This document shows positions 55,889-64,000 of a DNA stretch of 64,000 bases, piece by piece; position 1 is the stretch's first letter; the number at the start of each line of letters is the position of its first letter. The position numbers were made by a program, and so were the translations under genes. Origin of the DNA: Candidatus Marimicrobium litorale. GTDB taxonomy: Bacteria > Pseudomonadota > Gammaproteobacteria > Pseudomonadales > Halieaceae. The stretch lies in assembly GCF_026262645.1 (NCBI RefSeq), contig NZ_SHNO01000001.1, positions 3,100,001 to 3,164,000 of the forward strand, written 5' to 3'. The notes under the pieces were generated by a model. It ran no database searches and had not been told where the DNA came from. It was given only the letters and a program-made list of their open reading frames with translations.

Positions 55889-57106
55889 ATGTATATTGGA
55901 TGGCGGGTTGTTGCCGGCGCATTTTTTGGAATGGTTCTGGCGAACGGAATGTTTACCTACGCCTTTACTGTTCTCGTGGACCCGATACGTGAGGAATTCG
56001 GTGCCAGTCTCGAACAGGTTATGTACGGCCTGACACTGGGAACCTTGTTTGGCTTGATAATGGGCCCGCTCGTAGGCGCATTGATTGATCGTTTTTCGGT
56101 ACGCATATTGATGACGCTGGGCTGTTTATTTACGGCTTCGGGTTTATTCGCTATCTCGAATGCCCAATCAATCGGCGCCTTCAGTTGGTTGTTGGCCGCC
56201 ACTATGGCCTTATCACTGGCATCAATGAGTTCTATGCCGGGCAGTGCAGTTGTGTCTCGCTGGTTTTCAACTAACCGCGGGCGAGCACTCGGTATTGCCT
56301 CTATAGGATCTTCCTTTGGCGGGGTGCTCGTGCCCGCGTTATTGACTTTTTGGATTTCACTTTACGGCTGGCGTGATGCTTTACAAATGATGGCATTGGT
56401 CACGGTGCTGCTGGTGATGCCGATCATTTGGTTGACTGTGCGCAATCAGCCATCAGACCTTGGGTTGACTGTCGAGAATCAGCCCGCCCCGCAGAATAAT
56501 GAATCCGCAGTTCACCACACCGGCATGAGTATGCTTGAAATACTTCGCACACCCGCCTTCTGGATTATTGGACTGAGTATGGGGATGGTGTTCGCCGCCT
56601 TTTCCTCCATGCTGGCGAATCTCGCACCTTATGCCGCTGGTTTAGGCGTTGGGGAGAACCAGATATCCACCATGATTTCGATACTTGCCTTAGGAGGTGT
56701 CGTGGGCAAGTTTGTGTTTGGTATGGCCGCAGACCGTATAAACCTCAGGAAAGGTTTGTGGCTTGCGCATTTTTTGTTGTGCGTTGCTTTTTTAATACTG
56801 CTCACTGAACCGACATACCCTCTAATGGTACTGGCGTCTGTTTTTTTTGGCCTGTCGACTGGCGGATTGCTACCTGTTTGGAGTGCCATGATGGCGCGCG
56901 TGTTCGGTGTTGCCAGCTTTGGCCGAGCGATGGGCGCAATGGGGCCTGTGATTACGCTAAGCATCCTCCCGGCATACGCGCTCGTCGGCCGTTTATTCGA
57001 CACCACGGGTAGCTATAGCCTTGGGTTGATGGTTTTCAGCGGGGTCATTCTATTGGCAGCACTGCTGCTGGTTCCGCTGAAATATGAGACTGCGTCCCGT
57101 AGCTGA
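55889..57106 (+). CDS. Major facilitator superfamily transporter
   Basis: A 405-residue protein with 12 predicted membrane helices. The MFS loop motif is in GLIMGPLVGALIDRFSVRILM between helices 2 and 3, and its repeat KFVFGMAADRINLRKG is between 8 and 9. The pattern RWFSTNRGRALGIASIGSSFGG recalls monocarboxylate/oxalate-formate antiporter relatives (OFA/MCT-like). GAGAGCC sits before the ATG. It may import a carboxylate. A hairpin closes the unit 9 bases after the stop. Confidence 0.92.
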   Translation: MYIGWRVVAGAFFGMVLANGMFTYAFTVLVDPIREEFGASLEQVMYGLTLGTLFGLIMGPLVGALIDRFSVRILMTLGCLFTASGLFAISNAQSIGAFSWLLAATMALSLASMSSMPGSAVVSRWFSTNRGRALGIASIGSSFGGVLVPALLTFWISLYGWRDALQMMALVTVLLVMPIIWLTVRNQPSDLGLTVENQPAPQNNESAVHHTGMSMLEILRTPAFWIIGLSMGMVFAAFSSMLANLAPYAAGLGVGENQISTMISILALGGVVGKFVFGMAADRINLRKGLWLAHFLLCVAFLILLTEPTYPLMVLASVFFGLSTGGLLPVWSAMMARVFGVASFGRAMGAMGPVITLSILPAYALVGRLFDTTGSYSLGLMVFSGVILLAALLLVPLKYETASRS

Positions 57107-57114
57107 GTTTCCAG

Positions 57115-57142
57115 CCGTGTCGGCTGTTTTGACCCGACACGG
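57115..57142 (+). terminator. Hairpin after the MFS gene
   Basis: CCGTGTCGG (57115-57123) pairs perfectly with CCGACACGG (57134-57142) around a 10-base loop, 9 bases after the MFS stop. No strong T-run follows, so it may be a weak terminator. Confidence 0.55.
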
Positions 57143-57157
57143 GTACTCTATTAAAAT
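57129..57157 (+). promoter_or_regulatory. Promoter upstream of the UPF0114 gene
   Basis: TTGACC (57129-57134) and TAAAAT (57152-57157) have a 17-base spacer. The -35 overlaps the loop and 3' arm of the MFS-gene hairpin. It would start transcription about 75 bases before the ATG at 57240. Confidence 0.55.
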
Positions 57158-57239
57158 GCGACGCTCGCGGTGAGAGCAGTCTCAAACGGCGCGTCCGCTG
57201 CGCAGCTCCCCAATGAACTGAGTACAACGTAGTTTCTTT

Positions 57240-57815
57240 ATGACTGATAACGAGCATCGCAACCTCAAGCCACTGGCCGCACTGATTTTCAGTTCTCGTT
57301 GGCTGCAACTGCCTCTTTACCTCGGGCTTATCGCGGCACAGGTGGTATACGTAGTTCTATTCGTCCGAGAGCTAATACATCTTATTGGTGGTGCAACGGT
57401 TTTAAATGAACAGCATATTATGTTGGCTGTCCTGGGCCTTATTGATGTGGTGATGATCTCGAACCTCTTGATGATGGTAATTGTTGGGGGCTATGAGACT
57501 TTCGTTTCACGACTCCGCTTGCAAAATCACCCGGATCAACCGGAGTGGCTTAACCATGTGAATGCCACGGTTTTAAAAGTCAAACTGGCGATGGCAATAA
57601 TCGGGATCAGTTCCATACACCTGCTGAAGACATTTATTGCGATCGGTACACTTGGCGAAGATGACGTGAACTATACAGAAGCTGGCGTTATGTGGCAGAC
57701 GATTATTCATATTGTCTTTATTTTGTCTGCAGTTGGTATCGCTTATACCGAGTACCTTTTAAATCTTGCGACCCGTCACTCCCAAGAGAGTACTGAACCA
57801 GATCGGCCTCACTAA
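57240..57815 (+). CDS. UPF0114/YqhA-family membrane protein (TIGR00645 type)
   Basis: A 191-residue integral membrane protein with four helices (about 18-38, 50-85, 110-132, 152-175). Family signatures are SRWLQLPLYLGLIAAQVVYV, LIDVVMISNLLMMVIVGGYETFVSRL and KVKLAMAIIGISSIHLLKTFI. Function is unknown, though homologues are widespread. The ATG starts the gene 133 bases after the MFS stop and it precedes the acyl-CoA ligase by 61 bases. Operon membership with either is possible. Confidence 0.9.
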   Translation: MTDNEHRNLKPLAALIFSSRWLQLPLYLGLIAAQVVYVVLFVRELIHLIGGATVLNEQHIMLAVLGLIDVVMISNLLMMVIVGGYETFVSRLRLQNHPDQPEWLNHVNATVLKVKLAMAIIGISSIHLLKTFIAIGTLGEDDVNYTEAGVMWQTIIHIVFILSAVGIAYTEYLLNLATRHSQESTEPDRPH

Positions 57816-57876
57816 CGGGGTGGCTTTCAATCAATGAAAAGTGAAAGGCTGCCCTGTCCCAGCGGATAATAGTCCT

Positions 57877-59490
57877 ATGTACGAACTAAAACTCGAGCAC
57901 AACGCGGATCGCCATCTCGGACGCATTCTGGAATTACAGGCCGAGTACAACAGCGACACTGCCTTTCTTATTACTGATGCTGACACCGTAACTTTTGCCG
58001 AGGCCGAAGATATAACTAACCGCCTGGCTGCGGGCTTTACCGCACTGGGAGTATCCCGCGGTAACCGTGTTGCATTTCTGATGGCCAGCCGTCCGGAATT
58101 AGTTTTGATGTGTTTGGCATTGAATAAACTAGGAGCAGTCTGGGTGCCGGTGTGTACTGATTACAAGGGCGAGTGGCTTCGAGATGCACTTGCACGCAGT
58201 CGCCCCAGCCTTGTCGTTACCGATGCAGAACATCTAGGACGCCTGAGAGAAGTCCGCGAGGGCATTGTTTGTAATGAATTGATTGTTTTAGAGGATAACG
58301 AAGCGAGGGAAGAAGGAGCGACCGCTTATAGAACGCTACTGGACCATGATCCGTATAGAGCTGACTATAGCAGCATGGACTACGGGGATACCTGCGCCAT
58401 TCTGTGGACCTCGGGTACAACCGGTAAGTCTAAGGGTGTCATGATCGCCCATAATAATTGGTTGCGCTCTATCCTGCAGGGGACTAATTGTCAGTACGAA
58501 AGCCAGAAAGGCGATATTGTCTACTGCGCTATGCCGCTTTACAACGCGGGCGCCTGGATCACTTGTGTACTGCGTGCTCTGGTGATGGGTATTGGCTGCG
58601 TCATTGAGAGAAAATTCTCAGTGAGCAGTTTTATGGAGCGCATAAAGCACTTCGGAGCAACCCAGACGTTTGTGGTCGGTTCTATGGGGATTTTTCTGAT
58701 GAACTCTCCGGCGCGAGAGGATGATGCAGATAATTCTTTGCGGGAGGGCTTGATTGTTCCCATGCCTCCTGCCATGTGGAACGCTTTTGAAAATCGCTTT
58801 GGGGTTCGCCTGGTTGCCTCGGGCCTGGGCCAGAGTGAGTGTCTTTTAACCTTGAACCACGAGCATTCCGGGATAGACGCGCCCATGTATGCGCTTGGTT
58901 TTGAGGTGCCGGATGCTGACGTTCGCTTATTCGATGACGATGGTAATGAAGTTCCCGATGGCGAGCACGGTGAAATCTGTGTGCGGCCAAAAGTACCGCA
59001 TGTCGTTTTTAATGGATACTTTGATAATGCCGAGGCGACTGCAGCAGCGTTTCGTGATGAATGGTTTCTCACTGGTGATATGGCGCGGCGCGATCCAGAT
59101 ACCGGCGCATTCTTTTTTGTCGATCGCAAAAAAGATGCCGTGCGATTCGCCGGCCGTAATATATCGACACTTGAGGTTGAAAGCGTAGTGCTTCGCCATC
59201 CTGATATTGGTGAAGCGGCCGCGTTTGGAATACCAACTGAAGCGCTACAAAGCGAAGACGAACTTAAAATAAACGTAGTGCTGGTAGAGGGCGTAAAACT
59301 CGTGCCGGAAGATATATGCACATTCATCAATGAAAATGCGCCGTATTACTTTGTGCCTCGATATCTGGAGATTGTAGAAAGCCTGCCCTACACACCGACC
59401 AACAAGGTTGAAAAATACAAGTTGCGGAAACTAGGCGTTACGAAAGACACCTGGGACAGCAAAGCTGCAGGTTTCAAGGCAAAAAGGTAG
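57877..59490 (+). CDS. AMP-dependent acyl-CoA synthetase/ligase (CaiC-like)
   Basis: 537 residues from the ATG at 57877; a GTG at 57841 would add 12 residues. ANL-superfamily motifs are complete: the P-loop LWTSGTTGKSKGVMIAH, YNAGAWI, GLGQSECLLTL, the adenosine-binding LTGDMARRDPDTG, DRKKDAVRFAGRNIS and the catalytic Lys in TNKVEKYKL. It activates a carboxylic acid (carnitine-like, crotonobetaine-like, bile-acid-like or fatty) to its CoA thioester in the cytoplasm. Substrate not deducible. Its location among redox and transport genes suggests catabolic entry. Confidence 0.92.
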   Translation: MYELKLEHNADRHLGRILELQAEYNSDTAFLITDADTVTFAEAEDITNRLAAGFTALGVSRGNRVAFLMASRPELVLMCLALNKLGAVWVPVCTDYKGEWLRDALARSRPSLVVTDAEHLGRLREVREGIVCNELIVLEDNEAREEGATAYRTLLDHDPYRADYSSMDYGDTCAILWTSGTTGKSKGVMIAHNNWLRSILQGTNCQYESQKGDIVYCAMPLYNAGAWITCVLRALVMGIGCVIERKFSVSSFMERIKHFGATQTFVVGSMGIFLMNSPAREDDADNSLREGLIVPMPPAMWNAFENRFGVRLVASGLGQSECLLTLNHEHSGIDAPMYALGFEVPDADVRLFDDDGNEVPDGEHGEICVRPKVPHVVFNGYFDNAEATAAAFRDEWFLTGDMARRDPDTGAFFFVDRKKDAVRFAGRNISTLEVESVVLRHPDIGEAAAFGIPTEALQSEDELKINVVLVEGVKLVPEDICTFINENAPYYFVPRYLEIVESLPYTPTNKVEKYKLRKLGVTKDTWDSKAAGFKAKR

Positions 59491-59510
59491 GGCGCGCAGG
59501 CGTTTCTCGG

Positions 59511-59960
59511 TTACCGTGCTGAGTGAAAAGCTGCTTGAATTGCATCCTGTGATAAGCCCAGAATTTCGCCGGCAAATTGTGCTGTGCGAAGTTCTCCATC
59601 GGCCACGTTTCCATCGGCCAAAATCACTTTAACCAGCATGTTAAAAATCTCTTTTCTTTCCTTTTGATCCAGACTTCGACTGATACCACGCAACCGCTCG
59701 ACCACGTCCTCTTCGTCGCTGAAATCCCTCACTGCGTCACTTAAAAGGCCCATGGCTTCTGCGCTGTTACTGTCGAAATGATTAGTGATGATATTAATCA
59801 TGCGATCGGTTTCGGAGGGGCCTATCTCCCCATCGCCCTTGGCTACGTACAACAACAAGGTCGAAACAAGAAATTTTTTGTCGTAGATGGTCTTTCCGTC
59901 TTCCTGTCCGACAACGAATTTTGCGCCCTCAAAAGAATGCTCGCCGTTTTCTTTTTCCAT
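59511..59960 (-). CDS. TerB-family protein
   Basis: 149 residues from the ATG at 59960, with GGAGG 7 bases upstream. All-helical TerB fold with acidic motifs: LYVAKGDGEIGPSETDRMINII (GDGEI) and VKVILADGNVADGELRTAQFAGEILGL (DGNV..E). These are the paired acid-rich loops that may bind metal. TerB proteins are linked to tellurite and stress response, and also to other membrane-associated complexes. No other ter gene is present, so a tellurite role is not supported. It is divergent from the PilZ gene. Confidence 0.87.
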   Translation of the reverse strand: MEKENGEHSFEGAKFVVGQEDGKTIYDKKFLVSTLLLYVAKGDGEIGPSETDRMINIITNHFDSNSAEAMGLLSDAVRDFSDEEDVVERLRGISRSLDQKERKEIFNMLVKVILADGNVADGELRTAQFAGEILGLSQDAIQAAFHSAR

Positions 59961-60016
59961 CAACAAGCCTCCGGCTATCTGTTGTGGGGTGCGTAGACGA
60001 GTTTTTGCAGTTAAAC

Positions 60017-60056
60017 GCCCAGCCCAGCCCAGCCCAGCTCAGCTCAGCTCAGCTCA
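60017..60056. repeat. Pentanucleotide tandem repeat
   Basis: Four GCCCA units followed by four GCTCA units, 8 contiguous 5-base units, in the gap between the TerB and PilZ genes. Perfect within each half. The 5-base unit changes phase with copy number. Confidence 0.95.
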
Positions 60057-60194
60057 AATATTAGTCGGTTTCTTTAACCAAGCCAAGCTAGGCTGTACGG
60101 TCAATTTCGGGCCTGCCCGCAAAGCTCGGGAGTGTGTATACTTAAGGCTCACTGATCGTGACGAATGGAAAAATAATAATCGATCAGGAGGGGT

Positions 60195-61134
60195 ATGCAT
60201 CAAGTCCAGTCACCAAAAAGTTCTGGAACAAGCGACGCGAGAGGAACTTTCAGCCTGCGTCCAGTTGCTTGCTCAGAGTGTGGTATTACATCGAGCAAAG
60301 CGTGGTTTTGTTACGCTGCACGTATCTGCGGAGAATCTCTCTGATCCAGATGCAGAAGATGTAGATGCGGGCCTATTCATGCAGGGCCGAGAGGTTCTGG
60401 AGGAAGCGCTTGAAATTGTAAGAACTCAGGCGGCTGAGCGGGCTCTTGTAGAAGCCGGTCCGGCTGAAGCAAGGACGCAATTGCGCATCAATGTATCCAC
60501 TCCCATCAGAGTTTCTATAGTCGGCGAGGCCAGGCCGCAGGATGCCAACTTGCAGAATATTTCATGGGGTGGTGCGGCTATGCTGATCGACGCAGAAATT
60601 GCAGAGGGCGACGTGCTTCGGGTAATTCTGCCTCGGCCTCAAGGCGGTTGTATATCAATCGAGTCGCGCGTCCTGCGAACATGGGAGCACCAGTCCTTCA
60701 GCGGCGTGTCAGTGCGTTTTTCCAGCCTGAATACTCGAGATGAATCCAGGTTGGAATCGATCCTCCAGCACATGGCACGAAATGCCGAAAAGGCCGGCGA
60801 ACGCGAATATCCCCGGTTGGTGCAGCGACTGGACGTCGAGTTCAACGGGATACAGGAACTTCGTTCAACGCTGACTGATATCTCTGCAGGCGGGCTCGGT
60901 ATTGCGGTGCCTAATCCTATGCCCATTGGGCAGTCATTGCAGATGGTGATTAGTGCGCTTGATGCTGAGGGTTGTAGTCTCAAATTACGTGCTCGCGTGG
61001 TGCACCAAAAGCCTATCCAGCTGGCCAGCGGAAAAGTATATCGGATAGGTCTTAAGTTTGAGCACCCCTCAGACGAGCTGAGAAAACGTGTAGAAGAGTT
61101 AATGGGTAGAATGGCCGCTGCCAGCAATAACTAA
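60195..61134 (+). CDS. Tandem PilZ-domain protein with doubtful start (possible frameshift)
   Basis: The reading frame after about 60220 encodes two PilZ domains. The first is RTQLRINV...NLQNISWGGA (about 85-185). The second is REYPRLVQRLDVEF...LTDISAGGLG (about 200-300). Both have the R-x3-R and D/N-x-S-x2-G cyclic-di-GMP-binding pattern. No ATG, GTG or TTG lies in this frame near the 5' end. An ATG at 60195 with AGGAGGGG upstream is one frame off. Removing one A from the A5 run (60215-60219) would join them; alternatively ATC at 60199 could start it. Probably a c-di-GMP receptor. Confidence 0.72.
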
Positions 61135-61208
61135 ATTACGCTGGGTTGTTGCAACCCCATTGTGTTGGCGAGGTATGATAACTACTCTTTCTTTTGGTAT
61201 ATCTACTC

Positions 61209-61565
61209 ATGATTATTGTTGCCGCTCAACTGACATTCTCTGATGAACCCAGTCGTGACCATGCTGTGAAGACATCGGCCCCGGTTCAATTGGCTACGAG
61301 AGAGAATGAGCCCGGCTGCCTAGCGTACTGTTTCGCCGCTGATCCGTGTGACCCATTGTCGATTCAGGTTTATGAACTGTGGAACGACAGCAATGCGCTT
61401 GTGGCACATTTTGATCACCCCAACTATCACGACATGTTGGCAGTGATGTCTGACGCTGGCGTGTTAGAGAGTTGTAATCGTGCCTATCTTACCGAAAGCA
61501 ACGAGCCTGTTTATGGGCCTGACTTCGAAAAGAAGACGGCCTTCTTCAACGACCTATCGGATTAA
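61209..61565 (+). CDS. Antibiotic biosynthesis monooxygenase (ABM)-domain protein
   Basis: 118 residues from the ATG at 61209. A ferredoxin-like dimeric alpha/beta barrel, YgiN-type, with TRENEPGCLAYCFAADPCDPLSIQVYELWNDSNALVAHFDHPNYHDML as the hallmark region (residues about 28-75). Family members are quinol or cofactor-less monooxygenases, or heme-degrading enzymes; the substrate is not deducible. It precedes the SDR gene by 57 bases on the same strand, so they may be one unit. Confidence 0.85.
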   Translation: MIIVAAQLTFSDEPSRDHAVKTSAPVQLATRENEPGCLAYCFAADPCDPLSIQVYELWNDSNALVAHFDHPNYHDMLAVMSDAGVLESCNRAYLTESNEPVYGPDFEKKTAFFNDLSD

Positions 61566-61622
61566 AACGACGTGGCACACAAAAACAGTATGCCCAATTT
61601 TTGAAGAGTGCTGGAGATTCCT

Positions 61623-62555
61623 ATGGTATTTACGATTGATAGCACCACAGATGAAATCGTCGCTGGCCTTGATCTGGCGGGCAAAGTCGTCGTCGTGACG
61701 GGGGCGTCCGGTGGGCTGGGAGCTGAAACTGCCCGAGCGATCGCCTCAACCGGAGCAACTGTTGTGCTGGTCGCTCGTAGCGCAGAAAAACTGGAGGCCA
61801 GAAGGTCTGAAATTATCGAGTCCACAGGCAATACAAGCGTTCATTTACAGGTGGTGAATCTGGCCGACCTGGAATCGGTAAGGTCCGGTGCTGACGAGCT
61901 GCTGCGGTCCTTCGCCAGTATCGATGTTTTGATTAACAATGCAGGCATTATGGCTTGCCCTTTGGAAAGGACACTACAGGGTTTTGAGTCCCAACTGGGC
62001 GTTAATCACATAGCCCATTTTGTGTTTACCAACCGGCTCCTGGGAGCACTTAAATCGGATAAAGGCGGTCGCATAGTGGTCCTGACCTCCGGCGCACACA
62101 AGATTGCGTCTGTCGATCTAGACGATATGAATTGGGAGAGTCGAGAGTATGACAAGTGGGCCGCCTATGGTGCCTCAAAAACGGCCAATGCTCTTTTCGC
62201 AACGGAGCTGAACCGGCGATTTTCATCCGAAGGAATTACCGCAAACTGTGTCCATCCAGGCGTCATTATGACCGATTTATCCCGCAGCCTTACCGAGGAT
62301 GATTTTACGTCTATTGCAACAGAGGGTATGAAATTCAAGACCGTTGAGTGCGGAGCGGCGACCAGCGTCTGGGCGGCTGTGAGTCCGCAGCTTGAGGGGC
62401 AGGGGGGCTATTACCTCGAAGATTGTCATGTAGGTGTCGAGCTCCCCGCGAGCCACATGTTGGCGGGCTATTGCGGCTATGCGCTTGATAACGTGTTGGC
62501 AAAACAACTCTGGCAGAAAACAGAGAAGTTGCTTGCAACGATCAGAATTTTCTAG
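61623..62555 (+). CDS. Short-chain dehydrogenase/reductase (WWOX/retinol dehydrogenase-like)
   Basis: 310 residues from the ATG at 61623, with GGAG 8 bases upstream. Classic SDR motifs: cofactor site TGASGGLGAE, NNAGIM, LTSGAHK (catalytic Ser) and YGASKTAN (Tyr and Lys). The long C-terminal part resembles the retinol-dehydrogenase/WWOX group, which acts on bulky hydrophobic alcohols. NAD(P) specificity is not certain. It follows the ABM gene closely. Confidence 0.92.
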   Translation: MVFTIDSTTDEIVAGLDLAGKVVVVTGASGGLGAETARAIASTGATVVLVARSAEKLEARRSEIIESTGNTSVHLQVVNLADLESVRSGADELLRSFASIDVLINNAGIMACPLERTLQGFESQLGVNHIAHFVFTNRLLGALKSDKGGRIVVLTSGAHKIASVDLDDMNWESREYDKWAAYGASKTANALFATELNRRFSSEGITANCVHPGVIMTDLSRSLTEDDFTSIATEGMKFKTVECGAATSVWAAVSPQLEGQGGYYLEDCHVGVELPASHMLAGYCGYALDNVLAKQLWQKTEKLLATIRIF

Positions 62556-62668
62556 CAACAGTGATTAGCCCTGAGAATTGTCGCCGCAAGACTATGCGTT
62601 AATAACGCGGTGGTGTAATCGCCACTGCCGCGTCAGGGTTCAACTATGTTACGTCCGTTGTGGGCTGG

Positions 62669-63262
62669 CTAACGTGGTGCCAGACCCTGTTCACTCCTTG
62701 CTTTGTTCATGCGGTCAGCATCGCTGCTTAGCCGCTCACCCAGTTCGTCTTCGCTGACGGCGCCGGCAATATGCCGGTTGGCCAGCCCTGCGTTATACAT
62801 GATACGTTTCACTGGCGTAACAGCAAGAATAGTGCGCAGAGGGGAGTCCAAAAAGTCGCGAAAATGGTCTGATACCTCCTGGTTTCCGTTGCCTACTTTG
62901 TCCGCCAACGCTCGATAGAACCAACCCTTGGTTTCGTCGTCGTCTAGAAATTCTCCGGTTCCCTTGAATGTAATTGCGCCAGAGGGCAGTGTGTCGCTCG
63001 CGCCGTCGCCGTAAGAGGCGGAGCTTACGTTGACTGAGATTCTGTTGTCTCGCCGGATCGCTGCTGCGCGGTGCCGGTGGGAAGCAAAGGTGAGCCAGAT
63101 TTTTCCATCGCGCCAGATAAACGCATGTGTTACTCCAACAGGCCAGCCATCCTTCGTGCTCCACATGAGTACCGCTTCGATAGCGTGAGTCATGAGGTTT
63201 TCAACGTCTTCCTCAGAAAACGGGTAGATGGATACGATTTCGTGATCGTTTGTCTGGGCCAT
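62669..63262 (-). CDS. Pyridoxamine 5'-phosphate oxidase-family flavin-binding protein
   Basis: A 197-residue split-barrel flavoprotein. The N-terminal half has AVLMWSTKDGWPVGVTHAFIWRDGKIWLTFASHRHRAAAIRRDNRISV, typical of the PNPOx-like superfamily that also includes F420-binding and general FMN oxidoreductases. The PNPOx active residues are not all present, so it is not pdxH. No partner gene is adjacent. Function unknown. Confidence 0.83.
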   Translation of the reverse strand: MAQTNDHEIVSIYPFSEEDVENLMTHAIEAVLMWSTKDGWPVGVTHAFIWRDGKIWLTFASHRHRAAAIRRDNRISVNVSSASYGDGASDTLPSGAITFKGTGEFLDDDETKGWFYRALADKVGNGNQEVSDHFRDFLDSPLRTILAVTPVKRIMYNAGLANRHIAGAVSEDELGERLSSDADRMNKARSEQGLAPR

Positions 63263-63617
63263 ATTGCTTGCTCCTTAAGCAGTTAGGTAAGCGTGGAAGA
63301 ATGCGCCGCAACACCGGGCGCGCTAGGCTCAGCGAGCTCGGTTTGCTTCGCTACGCCCTGTCGGTGAGCACAGTAGTCTCCTATCGGGTTTTCTGCAAGG
63401 GTCTAGTCCTGATGGCAGATTATGCCTAAAATACCCTTTGAAAATTACCGCGCCCCACGAATGATCGACACAACCACTTCAATGGGATCCCCGGTGCGAC
63501 GCTGGTTTGGCGTTTTAGTTTGGCGCAGGAAAAAGGTGGTACGACGCCGGAAACAGGCGCTGTTTCATTTACGCGAATCCACCCCGCATCCTTTGGGGCT
63601 AAATTGGAGTTTCAGGC
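63263..63617. other. Intergenic region before the right-edge gene
   Basis: About 355 bases between divergent genes. No gene, RNA or clear promoter is visible. GGAG at 63605-63608 is the ribosome-binding site of the next gene. Confidence 0.35.
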
Positions 63618-64000
63618 ATGAGTTACCGCATTATTCAGTGGTCCAGTGGCAATGTCGGTAAGCACGCGATTGTGACCATAGCAGGGCGGGAGGGCATGGA
63701 GTTAGTCGCTCTCTATGTCTACAGCGATGAAAAATCCGGCAACGACGCGGGCACGATCGCCGGTATCGGCAGTCTTGGGGTGATGGCTACGAATGACCGG
63801 GAACGTTTATTGGCAAGCGAGGCGGATTGTGTGATCCATACGCCGTTGCCCTCTCTCGTCTACGGAGAAGCGCCGGATGAAGATTTAGAAACAATCTGCG
63901 CCTTGTTGGCTTCAGGAAAAAACGTCATCACCACAGTCGGGTACATGTACCCCAAAGTGCATGGTGAAGCGCTAGAGGCTCGTATTGAGCAGGCCTGTGA
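63618..64000 (+). CDS. Dihydrodipicolinate reductase-like (DAP/amine dehydrogenase-type) protein, partial
   Basis: Begins ATG at 63618 with GGAG 9 bases upstream. The first 127 residues include RIIQWSSGNVGKHAI, an NAD(P)-binding Rossmann start like dihydrodipicolinate reductase and 2,4-diaminopentanoate dehydrogenase proteins. LVALYVYSDEKSGNDAG, DCVIHTPLPS and GKNVITTVGYMYP continue the fold. The window ends inside it. In actinobacteria and relatives, such proteins sit in steroid and lipid clusters; the exact role is unknown. Confidence 0.85.
   Translation, partial: MSYRIIQWSSGNVGKHAIVTIAGREGMELVALYVYSDEKSGNDAGTIAGIGSLGVMATNDRERLLASEADCVIHTPLPSLVYGEAPDEDLETICALLASGKNVITTVGYMYPKVHGEALEARIEQAC

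Noticed and set aside
58539-59330. Minus-strand open frame (263 codons) opposite the acyl-CoA ligase
   Set aside because: Low-complexity Ser/Arg/Thr-rich translation, typical of an antisense shadow.
59511-59960. Tellurite resistance operon
   Set aside because: Only a TerB-fold protein is present; no terC, terD or terZ is nearby.
60017-60056. CRISPR-like repeat
   Set aside because: Units are only 5 bases with no spacers, so it is a microsatellite and not CRISPR.
62669-63262. pdxH
   Set aside because: Split-barrel fold is shared but the PNPOx active-site pattern is incomplete.
1-64000. Insertion sequence, prophage or integron
   Set aside because: No transposase, integrase, terminal inverted repeats or attachment duplications were seen.

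Overview
The window is a chromosomal segment from a free-living gammaproteobacterium. The order fmdB-aspS-yebC-ruvCAB-ybgC-tolQRAB-pal-cpoB-queE-queC-tRNA-Lys is classic gammaproteobacterial synteny. The surrounding set (TonB receptor, HAPMO-like monooxygenase, cholesterol-oxidase-like enzyme, DUF3604, retropepsin-like protease) resembles marine groups such as Halieaceae. That family placement is inference from gene content only. I saw no insertion sequences, phage genes, integrases or CRISPR arrays.

Left part (1-11 kb): prfC (GTG start), a convergent glutathione peroxidase, an acyl-CoA desaturase with a C-terminal coiled coil, a translationally coupled DUF5329/EEP-nuclease pair, a PuuA-like glutamine-synthetase homologue followed by LuxR- and AraC-type regulators, and proS. 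A lysine-tailed HU protein with its own promoter is divergent from proS.

Core block (11.3-24.3 kb), nearly all on the plus strand: fmdB-aspS-yebC; ruvC-ruvA-ruvB behind a LexA-like box; ybgC overlapping ruvB; then the complete Tol-Pal envelope system, whose genes overlap and use GTG and TTG starts; then queE-queC for queuosine precursors, a terminator, tRNA-Lys(UUU) and a RIO-type kinase. TolA is short and carries a hexanucleotide-encoded Lys-Pro repeat.

Middle part (24.4-36 kb): HAD phosphatase, VOC protein, an overlapping trypsin-like protease/FHA-membrane-protein pair, a coniferyl-aldehyde-dehydrogenase-like enzyme, a retropepsin-like protease, small exported proteins, a large DUF3604 protein, a Kv-beta-like aldo/keto reductase and a TFIIB-type zinc protein.

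Right part (36-64 kb): accessory catabolic and signalling genes, mostly short units on alternating strands. They include a pyrophosphatase-like protein next to a HAPMO-like Baeyer-Villiger monooxygenase, a cytochrome c/PQQ-type sugar dehydrogenase fusion, a membrane-anchored saccharopine-dehydrogenase-like reductase, a TonB receptor, a class II aldolase, a CPA2 antiporter, a GGDEF-EAL protein, a CNNM/CBS protein, transporters, a Tat-exported GMC oxidoreductase, an acyl-CoA ligase, TerB and tandem-PilZ proteins, a monooxygenase-SDR pair, a flavin-binding protein and a dihydrodipicolinate-reductase-like gene cut by the right edge. Together they suggest oxidation and CoA activation of hydrophobic ketones, alcohols or acids, but no substrate can be named from sequence.

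The best leads for something new are the protease/FHA pair, the pyrophosphatase-like/BVMO pair, two genes whose 5' ends lack a usable ordinary start codon (the PQQ-type dehydrogenase and the tandem-PilZ protein), and two short-unit DNA repeats (in tolA and before the PilZ gene).
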